Positions 29,801 to 36,659 of a stretch of 64,000 nt of DNA are shown here, in pieces (the first letter of the stretch is position 1; every line of letters begins with the position of its first letter). Source of the stretch: Verrucomicrobiales bacterium (GTDB lineage: Bacteria; Verrucomicrobiota; Verrucomicrobiia; Limisphaerales; UBA9464); contig JAIYBC010000030.1 in NCBI GenBank assembly GCA_027488845.1, forward strand, positions 1 to 64,000, in the 5' to 3' direction. The translations under genes were made by a program, and so were the position numbers. A model generated the notes under the pieces. It was not told where the DNA came from. It searched no databases and was given only the letters and a program-made list of their open reading frames with translations.

Positions 29801-30020
29801 CGCCCCGGAGATCCCGGCGTTGCAGACGGTCAACGCCAACGGCCAGCTCCGCCTCCGCTGGGCCAGCCAGGCCGGCGTCCGTTTCCGCGTCGAGCAGACC
29901 GATGACCTCGTCACCGGCCGCTGGATCCTCGTGGACGAGGCGGTCGGCACCGGGGCTCCCCTCGAGGTCGCGCTGCCCGCCGAATCCTCCGCCCGCTGGT
30001 TCCGCGTGCGTATCCTGTAG
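23829..30020 (+). CDS. Giant secreted lamin-tail/CotH-domain protein
   Basis: A 2063-residue secreted protein. It has a signal peptide (residues 1-27, ending LPLQAAAQ) and a pre-peptidase-like beta domain (about 28-155). Ig-like modules follow (about 160-250), then a laminin-G/DUF1349-like stretch. Lamin-tail domains start at about 555 (VVVSELRYSG), 715, 843 (RIVINEVQYQP) and 1751 (VRINEVVASN). A CotH-kinase-like domain spans about 1310-1650, with KNMYAYKP, WRLIPWDIDFTLG and a final RRRNTILAQL. Near the end are a cadherin-like domain and a C-terminal module (RFRVEQTDDLVTGRW ... WFRVRIL). CotH domains phosphorylate Ser on proteins in Bacillus spores. In PVC bacteria CotH/lamin-tail proteins are common but uncharacterised. 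Confidence 0.85.
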   Translation: MRLGRFPFPALVALACLAFLPLQAAAQVPNDQFADAEVLSSSATGTVRGSSVGSSAEAGERPHWTGNPATRSVWYRWVAPSGGRVTMNTRGSDFDTLLAVYTGSAVNALVSVASNDDGGNDLGVQSLVTFTATAGTAYRIAVDGYGGNSGSIQLNWSLSGPPTISRQPVDAEAVEGGTAGFSAAAESAVAMTFQWYRGTNAIVGARSNVLAFGPVTLADEGVRFVVTAGNVFGSVTSAPALLRVTRDRVPPAVVQASNRGRTNLVVVFDEGLGADSVSAAGAFRIGSGVEVLAARLEPDGRTVVLHTSPMEIDREYELQVQGVTDVAGQPNPVPAGTRFRFLTAELSIAAVGIGGVDGQLVHPSPGTWSLSGAGSGISGGLDQFQYASAERTGDFDVQVRVASLGVVSAGMQAGLMARVDGTPGAQFAGVFTATPQLGSFFESRTVPGISTTSASAGTGFPSVVPDGWLRLRRETNTFIGYASLDGRAWVRLGSATFEAPSTLLLGLALSAETGGRVATARFSGFGDTRSREVAAGIGTGFREPLGIASRRTGVVVSELRYSGRRGEGTNAVEFIELYNAGAVFEELGGWRLEGEVRHTFAPGTVLEPGAFLVLSGDAAAFAQRYGFPPAGTFEGRLDSDGGVVRLRDENRAVRLEFEYDDRAPWPEAGVDTGHSIVLSRPSFGVADPLAWSASAREGGSPGFDDPWLRPGPSAVRIDELLPRPGPGTAPFVELSNLSGAEADLSGAVLTDDPSVRRHVFPDGSVIPAGGRLVLDGSTLGFGLSPAGGRLFLLDAASNAVHVVRYGAVPVGVSFGRAADGADPLRPLAAPTPGQPNSGPRVGRIVINEVQYQPISGDDDDQFVEIHNRGGQRVDLAGWAFTDGVGFTFPTVVSINPGGYLVVARNADRLMRSHPTLDPRLVLGNWQGSLRGSGERLALSYPEVVTVVLPGGGTTNETVWIEEDAMVWGDGGRWPELADGGGSTLERVDPAADPFRPSTWAASDERDKAPWTTFEVTGTLDHGTSQYGFNQVQLSLQGAGECLVDGVEVLQGSTAYQTNGGFETGTLNSASGWVFQGNHLTSFVEEGGAWAGRRSLHLVAPGRGDTGINRVRGLLRAGLSEGSRVTLRARARWLAGWPEVLLRLRGNWLELPMRLEVPRNLGTPGRANSRRVPNAGPAVFEVAHFPVLPAVGEAAFVSARASDPQGIGSLAVVFRADPLTNLTRVPMNDLGLEGDVTAGDGLWTARIPERLTPGLVAFRVEAADALGGTSVFPANAPVGEALIRWGEPRPFGTLGHFHLWNTSANAAARGSQMNNTYRDCTVVHNDVRVVYNAGFKDKGSPFHSGGGDFVVAFPRDQRLFGSDSMVAASTGNGGSEDTHQREQMSYWIGRRLGTPWLNRRYMRFYRNGSAPRPVMEDSEEPDGDFTEYWYGESGDGELFKIEDWFEFDDAGTGFVNNDARLEAYYTDDGRHKTARYRWSWRKRAVDRTANDYASLFQLAAMQELPDFANRISALIDADNWARALVQERICGNWDSFGMSRGKNMYAYKPAAGKWRLIPWDIDFTLGTGNPPEDGLMFGIDPTVNQLFGTPFFQRLVYRAYREAVDGPLNPVQFEAQLAARTNVLRANGIVPASNRSIADYMNRRRNTILAQLGAVDAPALSLNTPNVSTNLSESMVLQGAAPLGAVEIRVNGTPVEPTWTTSRDFVLPVSLSVRTNEFEITAFDRSGNPVAGSPRLVTVLRPSAPVSVPGTVRINEVVASNAAGVVDPADGSVDEDWIELHNPGSETVTLAGWRISDRETFSGAYVIPTGFRIPAGGYLLVWADNEVSQNRPGGDLHVPFRLSNEGERVLVFDPSGAVVDRLDFGALRANQAFGRYPDASTNVALLRLASPRAANAAVGGPNRPPSLPALPARTLVAGQRLDLAVPGSDPDNDRVTLRLGLDAPAGTRIEEGSRLRWVPSAANAGIHTFHLELTDAGIPALTTSREITVTVLAPEIPALQTVNANGQLRLRWASQAGVRFRVEQTDDLVTGRWILVDEAVGTGAPLEVALPAESSARWFRVRIL

Positions 30021-30027
30021 GAGGTTG

Positions 30028-30196
30028 GCCACGGAGACACCGAGGACACGGAGGACGATCGTGGTTGGTTGTCCGTGGCCCGTGGCCTGTAGCCGTGGCT
30101 GCCCAGCCACGGCCGGTCGCCGCCCATGTTGGTTCCCCGCCGAGACCTGGAATCCCGCCCGACGTGGCCACAGAGAAACGGAGGACTCGAAGGGAG
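30028..30196. repeat. Intergenic 'CCACGGAGACACGGAG' repeats
   Basis: Two copies of a degenerate Cys-less AG-rich intergenic repeat lie at 30028-30056 (GGCCACGGAGACACCGAGG) and 30165-30196 (TGGCCACAGAGAAACGGAGG), between the CotH protein and the FadL-like gene. The same family recurs at 34616, 34786 and 37966. Repeats of this kind are widespread in PVC genomes; no function is known to me. Confidence 0.6.
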
Positions 30197-30276
30197 AGGT
30201 CTCCTCAGCCCGCTTCCTGTCCATTGCGGGCCGCTCAATCCGAGGAACGCTTCGTCCGATGTCCTTCGGTCGAGAC

Positions 30277-31596
30277 ATGAATCGCATCGTTCCCAATTCG
30301 GGCTCCGCCGTCCTCGCCGTCGCGGCCGCCCTCGTCCCGTTCGCCGCCAACGCCAACGGGATCCTTCGCAACGGCACCGGGGCGGCCTCCATGGGACTCG
30401 CCGGTGCCGATGTCGCCTCCGCGGCCGATCCGCTCAGTGCGATGTCCCTCAATCCCGCCGCGCTTTCCCCCTCCCGCGGTTCCGAGCTGAGCCTCGGCGC
30501 GGTGGCCGGCTCCGCGGACGGCACGTTCACCAAGGCCGGTTCCGGCGGCGACCTCGACAGCCGCATCCTCGCCGCGCCCGAATTCGCCGTCGCGATCCCG
30601 CTCTCCGACCGACGCTTCGTCGTCGGGATTTCCTCCTCCGCCGACTCCGGGATGTCCGCCGACTGGGCCTACGACGATCCTGCCGGCGGGCTCGGTGGCA
30701 CGACCTCGTACGGCTACCGACGCAACCGAGCCCGGATCGCCCTCGTCCGGACTGCGCTCGGCGGCGCGTTCCACCTCGACGAGACCCTCTCGTTCGGCGC
30801 CAACGTCGGGCTCCTCTACAACGACAACGCCCTCGAATCCCCCTACGTCTTCCAGTCGCATCCTGGCCTCGCCGGCGCGAAGACCCTGCTCGACCTCAAG
30901 GCCGACGGCTTCGGCTGGAACATCCAGGCCGGCGCCCTCTACAGCCCCCGCAAGGATCTCCGGTTCGGCCTCTCCTACCGCAACCAGTCCGAGGTCGTGG
31001 CCACCGGGACCGCCACCGGCGACGTCGGCGTCCAGCTCGGCGCCGCGACCATCCCCTTCCGCTACGATGCCGAGGTCACCACGACCTTCCCGCATCAGGT
31101 CGCCTGGGGCGTCTCCTGGTCTCCGTCCGCGAACTGGCGCGTCGCGGCGCAGGCCGAGTGGATCGGTTGGGCCGACGCCTTCGACACGCTCCCCGTCCGC
31201 CTCTCCAACGGCAGCAACCCCGCCGTCAACGCCGTGGTCGGCGGCACCTCCCTGGCGGATGACATCCCGCTGGGCTGGGAAGACTCCTGGGTGTTCCGCG
31301 TCGGCGCCGAATACCGTCTCGCGGAGGACTGGACCCTGCGTGCCGGATACGCCCACGGCCAAAGCCCGGCGCCGACCTCGCTGCTCACGCCGATGACCGC
31401 CGTGCTGATGGAACACACGCTCGCCGCCGGACTCGGCTACACGCGGGGACGTTGGACGCTGGATGCCGCGTATCAGTACGATCTGCCCGCGAGCCGTTCC
31501 ATCGGGACCAGCGCCCTCCGCTCCGGCGAATACTCGAACAGCCGCATCGAGGTCGACCTGCACACGGTTGCCCTCACCGCGCGCTACCGGTTCTGA
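30277..31596 (+). CDS. FadL/OmpP1-family outer-membrane transporter
   Basis: A 439-residue outer-membrane protein of the long-chain fatty-acid transporter family. After a signal peptide (AVLAVAAALVPFAANAN) comes the FadL hatch signature: NGTGAASMGLAGADVASAADPLSAMSLNPAALS in register, given here in pieces as GTGAASMGLAGA, ADPLSAMSLNPAAL. A 14-stranded barrel-like region follows with WGVSWSP, WVFRVGAEYRL and the closing strand VALTARYRF ending in Phe. ATG 30277 is preferred; ATG 30259 is in frame. In family members this channel passes hydrophobic compounds such as fatty acids or aromatics. No lipid-degradation genes are adjacent. Confidence 0.85.
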   Translation: MNRIVPNSGSAVLAVAAALVPFAANANGILRNGTGAASMGLAGADVASAADPLSAMSLNPAALSPSRGSELSLGAVAGSADGTFTKAGSGGDLDSRILAAPEFAVAIPLSDRRFVVGISSSADSGMSADWAYDDPAGGLGGTTSYGYRRNRARIALVRTALGGAFHLDETLSFGANVGLLYNDNALESPYVFQSHPGLAGAKTLLDLKADGFGWNIQAGALYSPRKDLRFGLSYRNQSEVVATGTATGDVGVQLGAATIPFRYDAEVTTTFPHQVAWGVSWSPSANWRVAAQAEWIGWADAFDTLPVRLSNGSNPAVNAVVGGTSLADDIPLGWEDSWVFRVGAEYRLAEDWTLRAGYAHGQSPAPTSLLTPMTAVLMEHTLAAGLGYTRGRWTLDAAYQYDLPASRSIGTSALRSGEYSNSRIEVDLHTVALTARYRF

Positions 31597-31645
31597 TCCG
31601 TCGCCGCCGATTCCGGAGGGGAGGGAAGGCAAACCCCACGCCAGA

Positions 31646-31743
31646 ACGCCAAGGCGCCGGAGCGAACCGACTCCGGGTCGCGGAGGACAGCGTGGGTCGA
31701 CCGGAGTCGCGGACCCCCATCCCGTTCGTTCGCGCCTTGGCGT
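31646..31743. repeat. Nested palindromic element between convergent genes
   Basis: The outer arms ACGCCAAGGCGC (31646-31657) and GCGCCTTGGCGT (31732-31743) are perfect 12-bp inverted repeats. Nested inside are CGACTCCGG (31668-31676) and CCGGAGTCG (31701-31709). The element lies between the stop of the FadL gene (31596) and the stop of the esterase (31793). It could act as a two-way terminator, or be a MITE or REP-type element. Confidence 0.65.
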
Positions 31744-31792
31744 CTTCGGATGAAACTCCCTTTCCGTTCCCCAGGTCGGAGTGGACCGCCGG

Positions 31793-32932
31793 TCAGCGGA
31801 ACAGCTTCGGGGTGAAGTCGACCAGGTAGCGCCTCCACACCGGCCAGCTGTGGTCGCCTTCCGTCTCCACGTAGTCGTGGCGGATCCCCTTCGTCTCGAG
31901 CAGGGCGTGGAACTCGCGGTTGCGTTGGAAGAGGAAGTCCTTGTCGCCGCACGCCACCCAGAAGAGCCGCAGGTCCCTGTTCACCGCCTTCGCGTCGCCG
32001 AGCCCGCCGGCGACGGTCTTCTCCGGCGGCGGGGCCGAGCTGAACGCCCCGATCCAGTGGAACCGGTCGTGGAGGTTCAACGCCATGGTCAACGCATGGT
32101 GGCCGCCCATCGAAAGTCCCGCGAAGGCGCGGGCGTCGGCCTTGCCGCTCACCGGATACGAGGCCTCGACCAACGGGATGATGTCCTGGACCAGCTCGCG
32201 TCCCAGGGCCTCGGAGTTCGCCGGACCGTAGTCCTCGAAGCCCGCGGCCCCCGGCGGGATGGCATGGCCGTCGGGCATCACGACGACCATCGGCTTCGCC
32301 TTCCCCGAGGCGATCAGCGCGTCGAAGATCCAGTGCGCCTTTCCGTGCACCGTCCACGAGGCCTCGTTGTCGCTGTAGCCGTGGGACAGGTAGAGCACCG
32401 GCAGCTTGGCGGACCGCTTCACGCCCGGGGGCGTGTAGACGACGATGCGTCGCCACGCGCCGAGGGCCTTCGACTTGTAGGTGTGCTCGTGCAGCACGCC
32501 GTGCGGGATGTCCTGCAGGTCCCACGGGGCCGCCGGAGTCGACGGCACGTGGAGGATGCTGGTGTTGGGCCACCGCTGCGGCTTCACCTGCGAATTCTGG
32601 GGATCGATCACCGCGATGCCGTCCACGACGAACCGGTACTCATGCACGCCTGGCTTCACGTTGGCCACGGTGCCCGACCACAGACCCTGCTCGTCCTTCG
32701 TCAGCGTCACCTCGGGACCGAACTGACCGGACACCTTCACCGAAGTCGCCTTGGGTGCGCGGAACCGGAAGGTCACTCCCCCGTCGGGAAGCAGCTCCGG
32801 CGAGACCAGCGGAGCGGGACGCGCGGCCGGACGCGGGGCGGGTGTGGCGGTGTTCTGTGCGGCGAGCGCCGGCGCCAGGACGAGGCCCAAGGCGACGACG
32901 GCGGCCCGAAGGGAGAAGTTCGCGGAATCCAT
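31793..32932 (-). CDS. Secreted esterase of the feruloyl/acetyl-xylan esterase type (CE1-like)
   Basis: A 379-residue exported alpha/beta hydrolase. It has a signal peptide (AAVVALGLVLAPALA), an N-terminal CBM48-like E-set domain (about 50-130, GVTFRFRAPKATSVKVSG ... HEYRFVVDG), then an esterase-D-like domain (about 140-379). Nucleophile Ser274 lies in GLSMGG and catalytic His361 in GDHSW. The acid is probably the Asp in ACGDKDFLF (about 325). YLSHGYSDNEASW is the oxyanion-side motif. This E-set plus esterase layout is typical of enzymes removing feruloyl or acetyl groups from xylan, and suggests plant polysaccharide use. The substrate is not provable from sequence. The ATG at 32932 is fixed by the signal peptide. 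Confidence 0.85.
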   Translation of the reverse strand: MDSANFSLRAAVVALGLVLAPALAAQNTATPAPRPAARPAPLVSPELLPDGGVTFRFRAPKATSVKVSGQFGPEVTLTKDEQGLWSGTVANVKPGVHEYRFVVDGIAVIDPQNSQVKPQRWPNTSILHVPSTPAAPWDLQDIPHGVLHEHTYKSKALGAWRRIVVYTPPGVKRSAKLPVLYLSHGYSDNEASWTVHGKAHWIFDALIASGKAKPMVVVMPDGHAIPPGAAGFEDYGPANSEALGRELVQDIIPLVEASYPVSGKADARAFAGLSMGGHHALTMALNLHDRFHWIGAFSSAPPPEKTVAGGLGDAKAVNRDLRLFWVACGDKDFLFQRNREFHALLETKGIRHDYVETEGDHSWPVWRRYLVDFTPKLFR

Positions 32933-33035
32933 GGGAATCGGGGGGTCGTTGGAGAATGTCCCAATCGTCGGGCCGGAGGAAGACCCAACACCGGGACGGG
33001 ATCCGTTCCCCCCAGGGAGACTCGATGCCGGGAAA

Positions 33036-33057
33036 CGCGGCGGACCTGTCCGCCGCG
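33036..33057 (-). terminator. Predicted terminator of selO (minus strand)
   Basis: A perfect 10-bp inverted repeat CGCGGCGGAC / GTCCGCCGCG around two bases starts 6 bases beyond the selO stop. On the minus strand it is followed by TTTCCCGG. Confidence 0.55.
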
Positions 33058-33063
33058 GAACGG

Positions 33064-34554
33064 TCAGGTGCCGCAGTAGGTCCGGTAGCGGGGTGTTTCG
33101 GGCGGAGGCGGCTCGCTGTAGCGGGGCAGGTCGCGATCGTGGGCGAAGGGGTTCCGCACCACGTCCAACAGAATCCCAAACGGCTCCAGGTCGCCGTCCT
33201 TCGCCGCCGCCTCCAGCGCCTCCTCCACCCGTGCGTTGCGCGGGATGTAAGCCGGGTTGCTCCGCCGCATCCGTTCCTGCGACACCTCCGACGCGCCCCG
33301 TTCCCGAAGCCGACGTTCCATCCAGCGCCGGCGCCACGCCCGGAATTCCTCCGTGTCGCCGTCCCATTCCGCCGCCGGATCCTTCATCGTGAGATCCCGG
33401 AAGGTGTTGGTGAAGTCGGCCTGCCGCGACTGCATGTCCTCCAGCAGCGCGTCCACCAGGGCTGCGTCCCCGGGTTCCTCCTCCTCCAGGCCCAGCTTTG
33501 CGCGCATGCCCGCAAGCCACTGCTCCCGGAACCGCGTCGGGAACATCTCCAACACCCCGTTGGCCTTCTCCACCGCCCGCGTTTCGTCCGCGTCCAGCAG
33601 CGGCAACACCGCCTCGGCGAGCCGGGCGAGGTTCCATTGGGCGATGCGCGGCTGGTTCGCGAACGCATACCGGCCCTGGTGGTCGATCGAGCTGAACACC
33701 ATCCCCGGCGAATAGGCGTCGAGGAAGGCGCAGGGGCCGTAGTCGATGGTCTCGCCCGAGATGGCCATGTTGTCGGTGTTCATCACGCCGTGGACGAATC
33801 CGACGCCAAGCCAGCGGGCCAGCAACGACGCCTGCCGCTCCGCCACCGCCCGGAGCCACTCGAGCGGACGTTCCGGTCCTGGCTCCAGTCCGGGATCGTG
33901 TCGCGCTGCCGCATACTCGAACAGGGCCTCCAGCACCGCGCGGTCCCCCAATGCCGCGGCGTACTCGAAGGTGCCCACGCGCAGGTGGCTCGCCGCAACG
34001 CGGGTCAGCACGGCCCCGGGCAGGGTCTGCTCCCGGAAGACCGGCTCCCCGGTCGCCACCACCGCCAGGCTGCGCGTGGTCGGGATTCCGAGGGCGTGCA
34101 TCGCCTCGCTGATCAGGTACTCGCGGAGCATGGGCCCCACGGCCGCACGTCCATCGCCTCCCCGGGAGTACGGTGTGCGGCCGGGGCCCTTAAGCTGGAT
34201 GTCCCACAGCCGTCCGTCAGGGGTCCGCTGTTCGCCGAGCAGGATCGCCCTTCCGTCGCCCAACACCGTGAACCGACCGAACTGATGGCCGGCATAGGCC
34301 TGGGCCAACGGCTCCGCCCCCTCGGGCAGGCGGTTGCCGGCGAACAGCGCCGCGACCTCCGCGGGATCCGCCTTCGTGAAGCCCTCCGCATCGAGGCCGA
34401 GCCCGCGGGCCAGCGGCTCGTTGAAGACCACCAGGCGGGGCTCGCGGACCGCGGTCGGCATCACCCGGGCATGGAGCCTGGCCGGAAGCGCCGCATAGCC
34501 GGACTCGAGGTTCCAGCCTGCGGTCCTCGGAAACGGTGACGACGCGGATGCCAT
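33064..34554 (-). CDS. selO: Protein adenylyltransferase SelO
   Basis: A 496-residue pseudokinase-fold enzyme. Characterised SelO proteins transfer AMP from ATP to Ser, Thr or Tyr of redox proteins. Visible signatures are GRFTVLGDGRAILLGEQ, the GPGRTPYSRGGDGRA loop, LTRVAASHLRVGTFEY, VHGVMNTDNMAISGETIDYGPC (given here as VHGVMNTDNM and TIDYGPCAFLD) and the C-terminal PFAHDRDLPRYSEPP followed by YCGT. The length is normal for the family. Start at ATG 34554; the frame upstream is repeat-derived. A hairpin lies just past the stop. The C-terminal Cys (CGT) corresponds to the position that carries selenocysteine in some eukaryotic forms. Confidence 0.93.
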   Translation of the reverse strand: MASASSPFPRTAGWNLESGYAALPARLHARVMPTAVREPRLVVFNEPLARGLGLDAEGFTKADPAEVAALFAGNRLPEGAEPLAQAYAGHQFGRFTVLGDGRAILLGEQRTPDGRLWDIQLKGPGRTPYSRGGDGRAAVGPMLREYLISEAMHALGIPTTRSLAVVATGEPVFREQTLPGAVLTRVAASHLRVGTFEYAAALGDRAVLEALFEYAAARHDPGLEPGPERPLEWLRAVAERQASLLARWLGVGFVHGVMNTDNMAISGETIDYGPCAFLDAYSPGMVFSSIDHQGRYAFANQPRIAQWNLARLAEAVLPLLDADETRAVEKANGVLEMFPTRFREQWLAGMRAKLGLEEEEPGDAALVDALLEDMQSRQADFTNTFRDLTMKDPAAEWDGDTEEFRAWRRRWMERRLRERGASEVSQERMRRSNPAYIPRNARVEEALEAAAKDGDLEPFGILLDVVRNPFAHDRDLPRYSEPPPPETPRYRTYCGT

Positions 34555-34615
34555 GCGCCCCACCGTTTCCCGCCCTCCGCGAAAGGCAAGCCCGGCGAAG
34601 TCCGGGCGGAAGGAG

Positions 34616-34818
34616 AGGTGGCCACGGAGACACGGAAGACACGGAGAGGGAGGTTCCTGTTTCCGTTGTTGGTCGTCCGTTGTCCGTTGTCCGTTGTCCG
34701 TCGTTGGACGCCGTGCCATGGCCGGCTCAAACGTTCATTGCAGTGCGTTCATCGGTTCCGAACAGAAACTGAAACGCGAGCTGATTGGCCACGGAGACAC
34801 GGAGGCCACGAAGGGGGC
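34616..34818. repeat. Cluster of intergenic repeats between SelO and VOC genes
   Basis: Two copies of the GGCCACGGAGACACGGA repeat (34616-34651 and 34786-34818) flank a 7-base tandem array of GTCCGTT (34675-34701, nearly four units). The second copy is preceded by ACAGAAACTGAAACG (from 34762). That stretch plus the repeat recurs at 37940-37995, showing a longer shared unit of roughly 55 bases. Confidence 0.65.
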
Positions 34819-34827
34819 CGTTGGTCG

Positions 34828-35340
34828 TCATTCGTTTGGTGATTCAGACGTGGACAGCAGTCCGTCGAGGTCCAGCGCCCGGGTGTACATGGCCAGTTCC
34901 CCTTGGGCGGTCCGTGGCCAGGCGGACTGGGGACGATCCCAATACAGTTCCACGCCATTGCCATCCGGATCGCGCAGGTACAGGGCCTCGCTGACCCCGT
35001 GGTCCGCGGCGCCGTCCAGCTCAACGCCCGCCCGCAGCACCCGCGCCAAGGCGTCGGACAACTCCCGCCGCGTCGGATAGAGGAACGCCACATGGTACAA
35101 TCCCGTGGTCCCGGGCGCCGGAGGCCGCCCGCCCGCGCTCTCCCAGGTGTTGAGCCCGATGTGATGGTGGTAGCCCCCGGCGGAGAGGAAGGCCGCCTGG
35201 CGCCCGAACCGCTGGGTCACCTCGAAGCCCAGCACCCCGTGGTAGAACGCGATCGCCCGTTCCAGATCCGCAACCTTCAGGTGCACATGGCCGACTCGGA
35301 CCCCGGGATCGATGGGCTTCACCGCAACGCTCTGCGTCAT
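34828..35340 (-). CDS. VOC-family (glyoxalase/dioxygenase fold) metalloprotein
   Basis: A 170-residue vicinal-oxygen-chelate protein. The two beta-alpha-beta-beta-beta units show HVHLKVADLERAIAFYHGVLGF (in pieces: VHLKVADLERAIAFY, GVLGFEV) and HVAFLYPTRRELSDALARV. Likely metal ligands are His in HVHLKV, His in LYHVAFL, and Glu in GNGVELYWD, the last within the conserved DPDGNGVELY. GGYHHHIGLNTW is typical of the catechol-2,3-dioxygenase-like branch (CatE/YfiE type). The substrate is unknown. It is encoded alone, with its start facing the DNA glycosylase gene. Confidence 0.85.
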   Translation of the reverse strand: MTQSVAVKPIDPGVRVGHVHLKVADLERAIAFYHGVLGFEVTQRFGRQAAFLSAGGYHHHIGLNTWESAGGRPPAPGTTGLYHVAFLYPTRRELSDALARVLRAGVELDGAADHGVSEALYLRDPDGNGVELYWDRPQSAWPRTAQGELAMYTRALDLDGLLSTSESPNE

Positions 35341-35434
35341 GGGGCGACACTGGCCTGCGAAGGCCGCGGCGTCAGGCCGAAGACGCGCCCGGTTCGCGCT
35401 GGGCTTCGCGAACGAAACCGGGATCCCATCGGAG

Positions 35435-35986
35435 ATGGAGCGGTTGCCTCGCGCCTTCTACGACAGGGAAACGGCCCTCGTCGCCCAGGACCTCCTGGGC
35501 AAGCACCTCGTCCATGTCGTGGATGGCTTGGAGCGGGTCGGCCGGATCGTGGAGGTCGAAGCCTATCTCGGTCCGCACGATCGGGCTTCCCATTCCTCGA
35601 AGGGCCTGACCCCGCGGACCCGGACGATGTTCGGGCCCCCGGGGCATGCCTACGTGTACCTCATCTACGGGATGCACTGGTGCCTGAACGTCGTCACCGA
35701 GCGGGAAGGCCACGGAGCGGCGGTGTTGTTGCGGGCGGTGGAACCCATCCGAGGCCTTTCGGGGCGCACCCAAGGACCGGGACTGTTGTCGAAGGCCTTC
35801 GGCATCAGCCGGAGCCAGGATGGCGAGGACCTGCTGGGCGAAGCGCTCTACCTGACCGAACCGCCGGAGACCGTGTCGATGGAAATCGTGCGCCGTCCCC
35901 GGATCGGCGTGGACTACGCCGGCGCCTGGGCCCGTCGACTCTTGCGCTTCTACATTCGGGACAATCCGTATGTCTCCAGGCGATGA
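35435..35986 (+). CDS. AAG-family 3-methyladenine DNA glycosylase
   Basis: A 183-residue base-excision repair glycosylase of the AAG/MPG fold, which removes alkylated and deaminated purines. Diagnostic motifs are VEVEAYLGPHDRASHS (the Glu before AYLG is the catalytic residue), TPRTRTMFGPPGHAYVYLIYG, MHWCLNVVT, VLLRAVEP and TQGPGLLSKAFGI. The length fits bacterial members (180-205). I chose ATG 35435. Longer in-frame starts would run into the divergent VOC gene and add residues not seen in the family. Confidence 0.93.
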   Translation: MERLPRAFYDRETALVAQDLLGKHLVHVVDGLERVGRIVEVEAYLGPHDRASHSSKGLTPRTRTMFGPPGHAYVYLIYGMHWCLNVVTEREGHGAAVLLRAVEPIRGLSGRTQGPGLLSKAFGISRSQDGEDLLGEALYLTEPPETVSMEIVRRPRIGVDYAGAWARRLLRFYIRDNPYVSRR

Positions 35987-36033
35987 TTCGCGATTCGTGA
36001 TTCCGGATCTCGGTCAGACACCCACTGGCACCA

Positions 36034-36059
36034 GTAGGAGACGACGTAAGGAGTCTCAC
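36034..36059 (-). repeat. Island repeat core, copy A (minus strand)
   Basis: Reverse complement of the 26-base core GTGAGACTCC...CGTCTCCTAC, with one mismatch to copies C, D and E. Only the core is present, not the flanking modules. Confidence 0.75.
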
Positions 36060-36136
36060 CCCGTCGGAATTCGAGACTCTCGATTCAAGACTTGTGATTC
36101 TGGATACCGGATACTGCCAAGGATTCTCACGCACCT

Positions 36137-36162
36137 GTAGGGGACGACGTGAGGAGTCTCAC
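36137..36162 (-). repeat. Island repeat core, copy B (minus strand)
   Basis: Reverse complement of the same 26-base core, one mismatch to copies C, D and E, 103 bases from copy A and in the same orientation. The core includes a small hairpin GTGAG-gagt-CTCAC. Confidence 0.75.
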
Positions 36163-36325
36163 TCCATCGGAAGTCCGGCGTGTACGAGTCACCTTGCACT
36201 CATGTGGGAGGACACGGATTGCACGGAAACGAGTGCCATCCAGTGGTCGGCCAAAGTGATGACGGTTCCTGACCTGTCCTCAGAAGACATCCGCGACGTG
36301 GGGAAGCGCGCGAGCGTCATGGAGT

Positions 36326-36347
36326 GCGCGAGTCCGCTCGCGCTTTT
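36326..36347 (+). terminator. Terminator-like hairpin in the island edge
   Basis: A perfect 7-bp stem GCGCGAG / CTCGCGC with TCCG loop is followed directly by TTTT. No gene ends nearby, so it may be part of a repeat and not a functional terminator. Confidence 0.4.
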
Positions 36348-36540
36348 CCCCACCTATCTCGCCCCCGCTGGAATCGTTCCCGCTGAGACGCAGAGTGGGC
36401 TGAAGAGCTGGACACGGATTTCACGGATTGGATTCGGACGCCGGCTCCCCGGCTCCCTCAGACCTCCCCGCGCCACTGCGGGAAGTCAGATCGCTCGCAG
36501 AGGTTCTCCCACTGTGTCCAACTCTTTGGGGTCCCCTGTC

Positions 36541-36578
36541 GCCTGACGCCTGACGCCTGACGCCTGACGCCTGACGCC
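36541..36578 (+). repeat. 7-base tandem array (GCCTGAC)5.4
   Basis: Five perfect units of GCCTGAC plus GCC. A similar 7-base array of another sequence lies at 34675. Likely slippage-prone. Confidence 0.9.
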
Positions 36579-36659
36579 AGTATTCCCGACTCGTTTCTTG
36601 ACCGAAAGTTCCAACTGCCCACAGTGGATTCAGATCGGCAAAACCAAACTCTTCGAGCC

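Larger units (their letters stand above)
35987..36659. other. Repeat-rich, non-coding left edge of the accessory island
   Basis: These 673 bases contain no convincing gene. They hold two minus-strand copies of the island repeat core (36034-36059 and 36137-36162) and near-duplicate GATTC-rich phrases around them (35985-36010 and 36090-36125). There is also a hairpin with T-run (36326-36347) and a 7-base tandem array (36541-36578). Phrases such as GGACACGGATTTCACGGATT near 36410 are also typical repeat debris. Confidence 0.6.

Noticed and set aside
27387-30566. Open 1059-codon minus-strand frame
   Set aside because: Antisense to the CotH/lamin-tail gene and to the start of the FadL gene; no recognisable domain.
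36094-36546. 150-codon plus-strand frame in the island edge
   Set aside because: It runs through repeat copy B, a hairpin and other repeat phrases; the product has no domain and mixed composition.
36541-36578. Tandem GCCTGAC units as a possible CRISPR or origin iteron
   Set aside because: Units are 7 bases with no spacers, there are no cas or replication genes, and a similar array of different sequence at 34675 suggests plain slippage.
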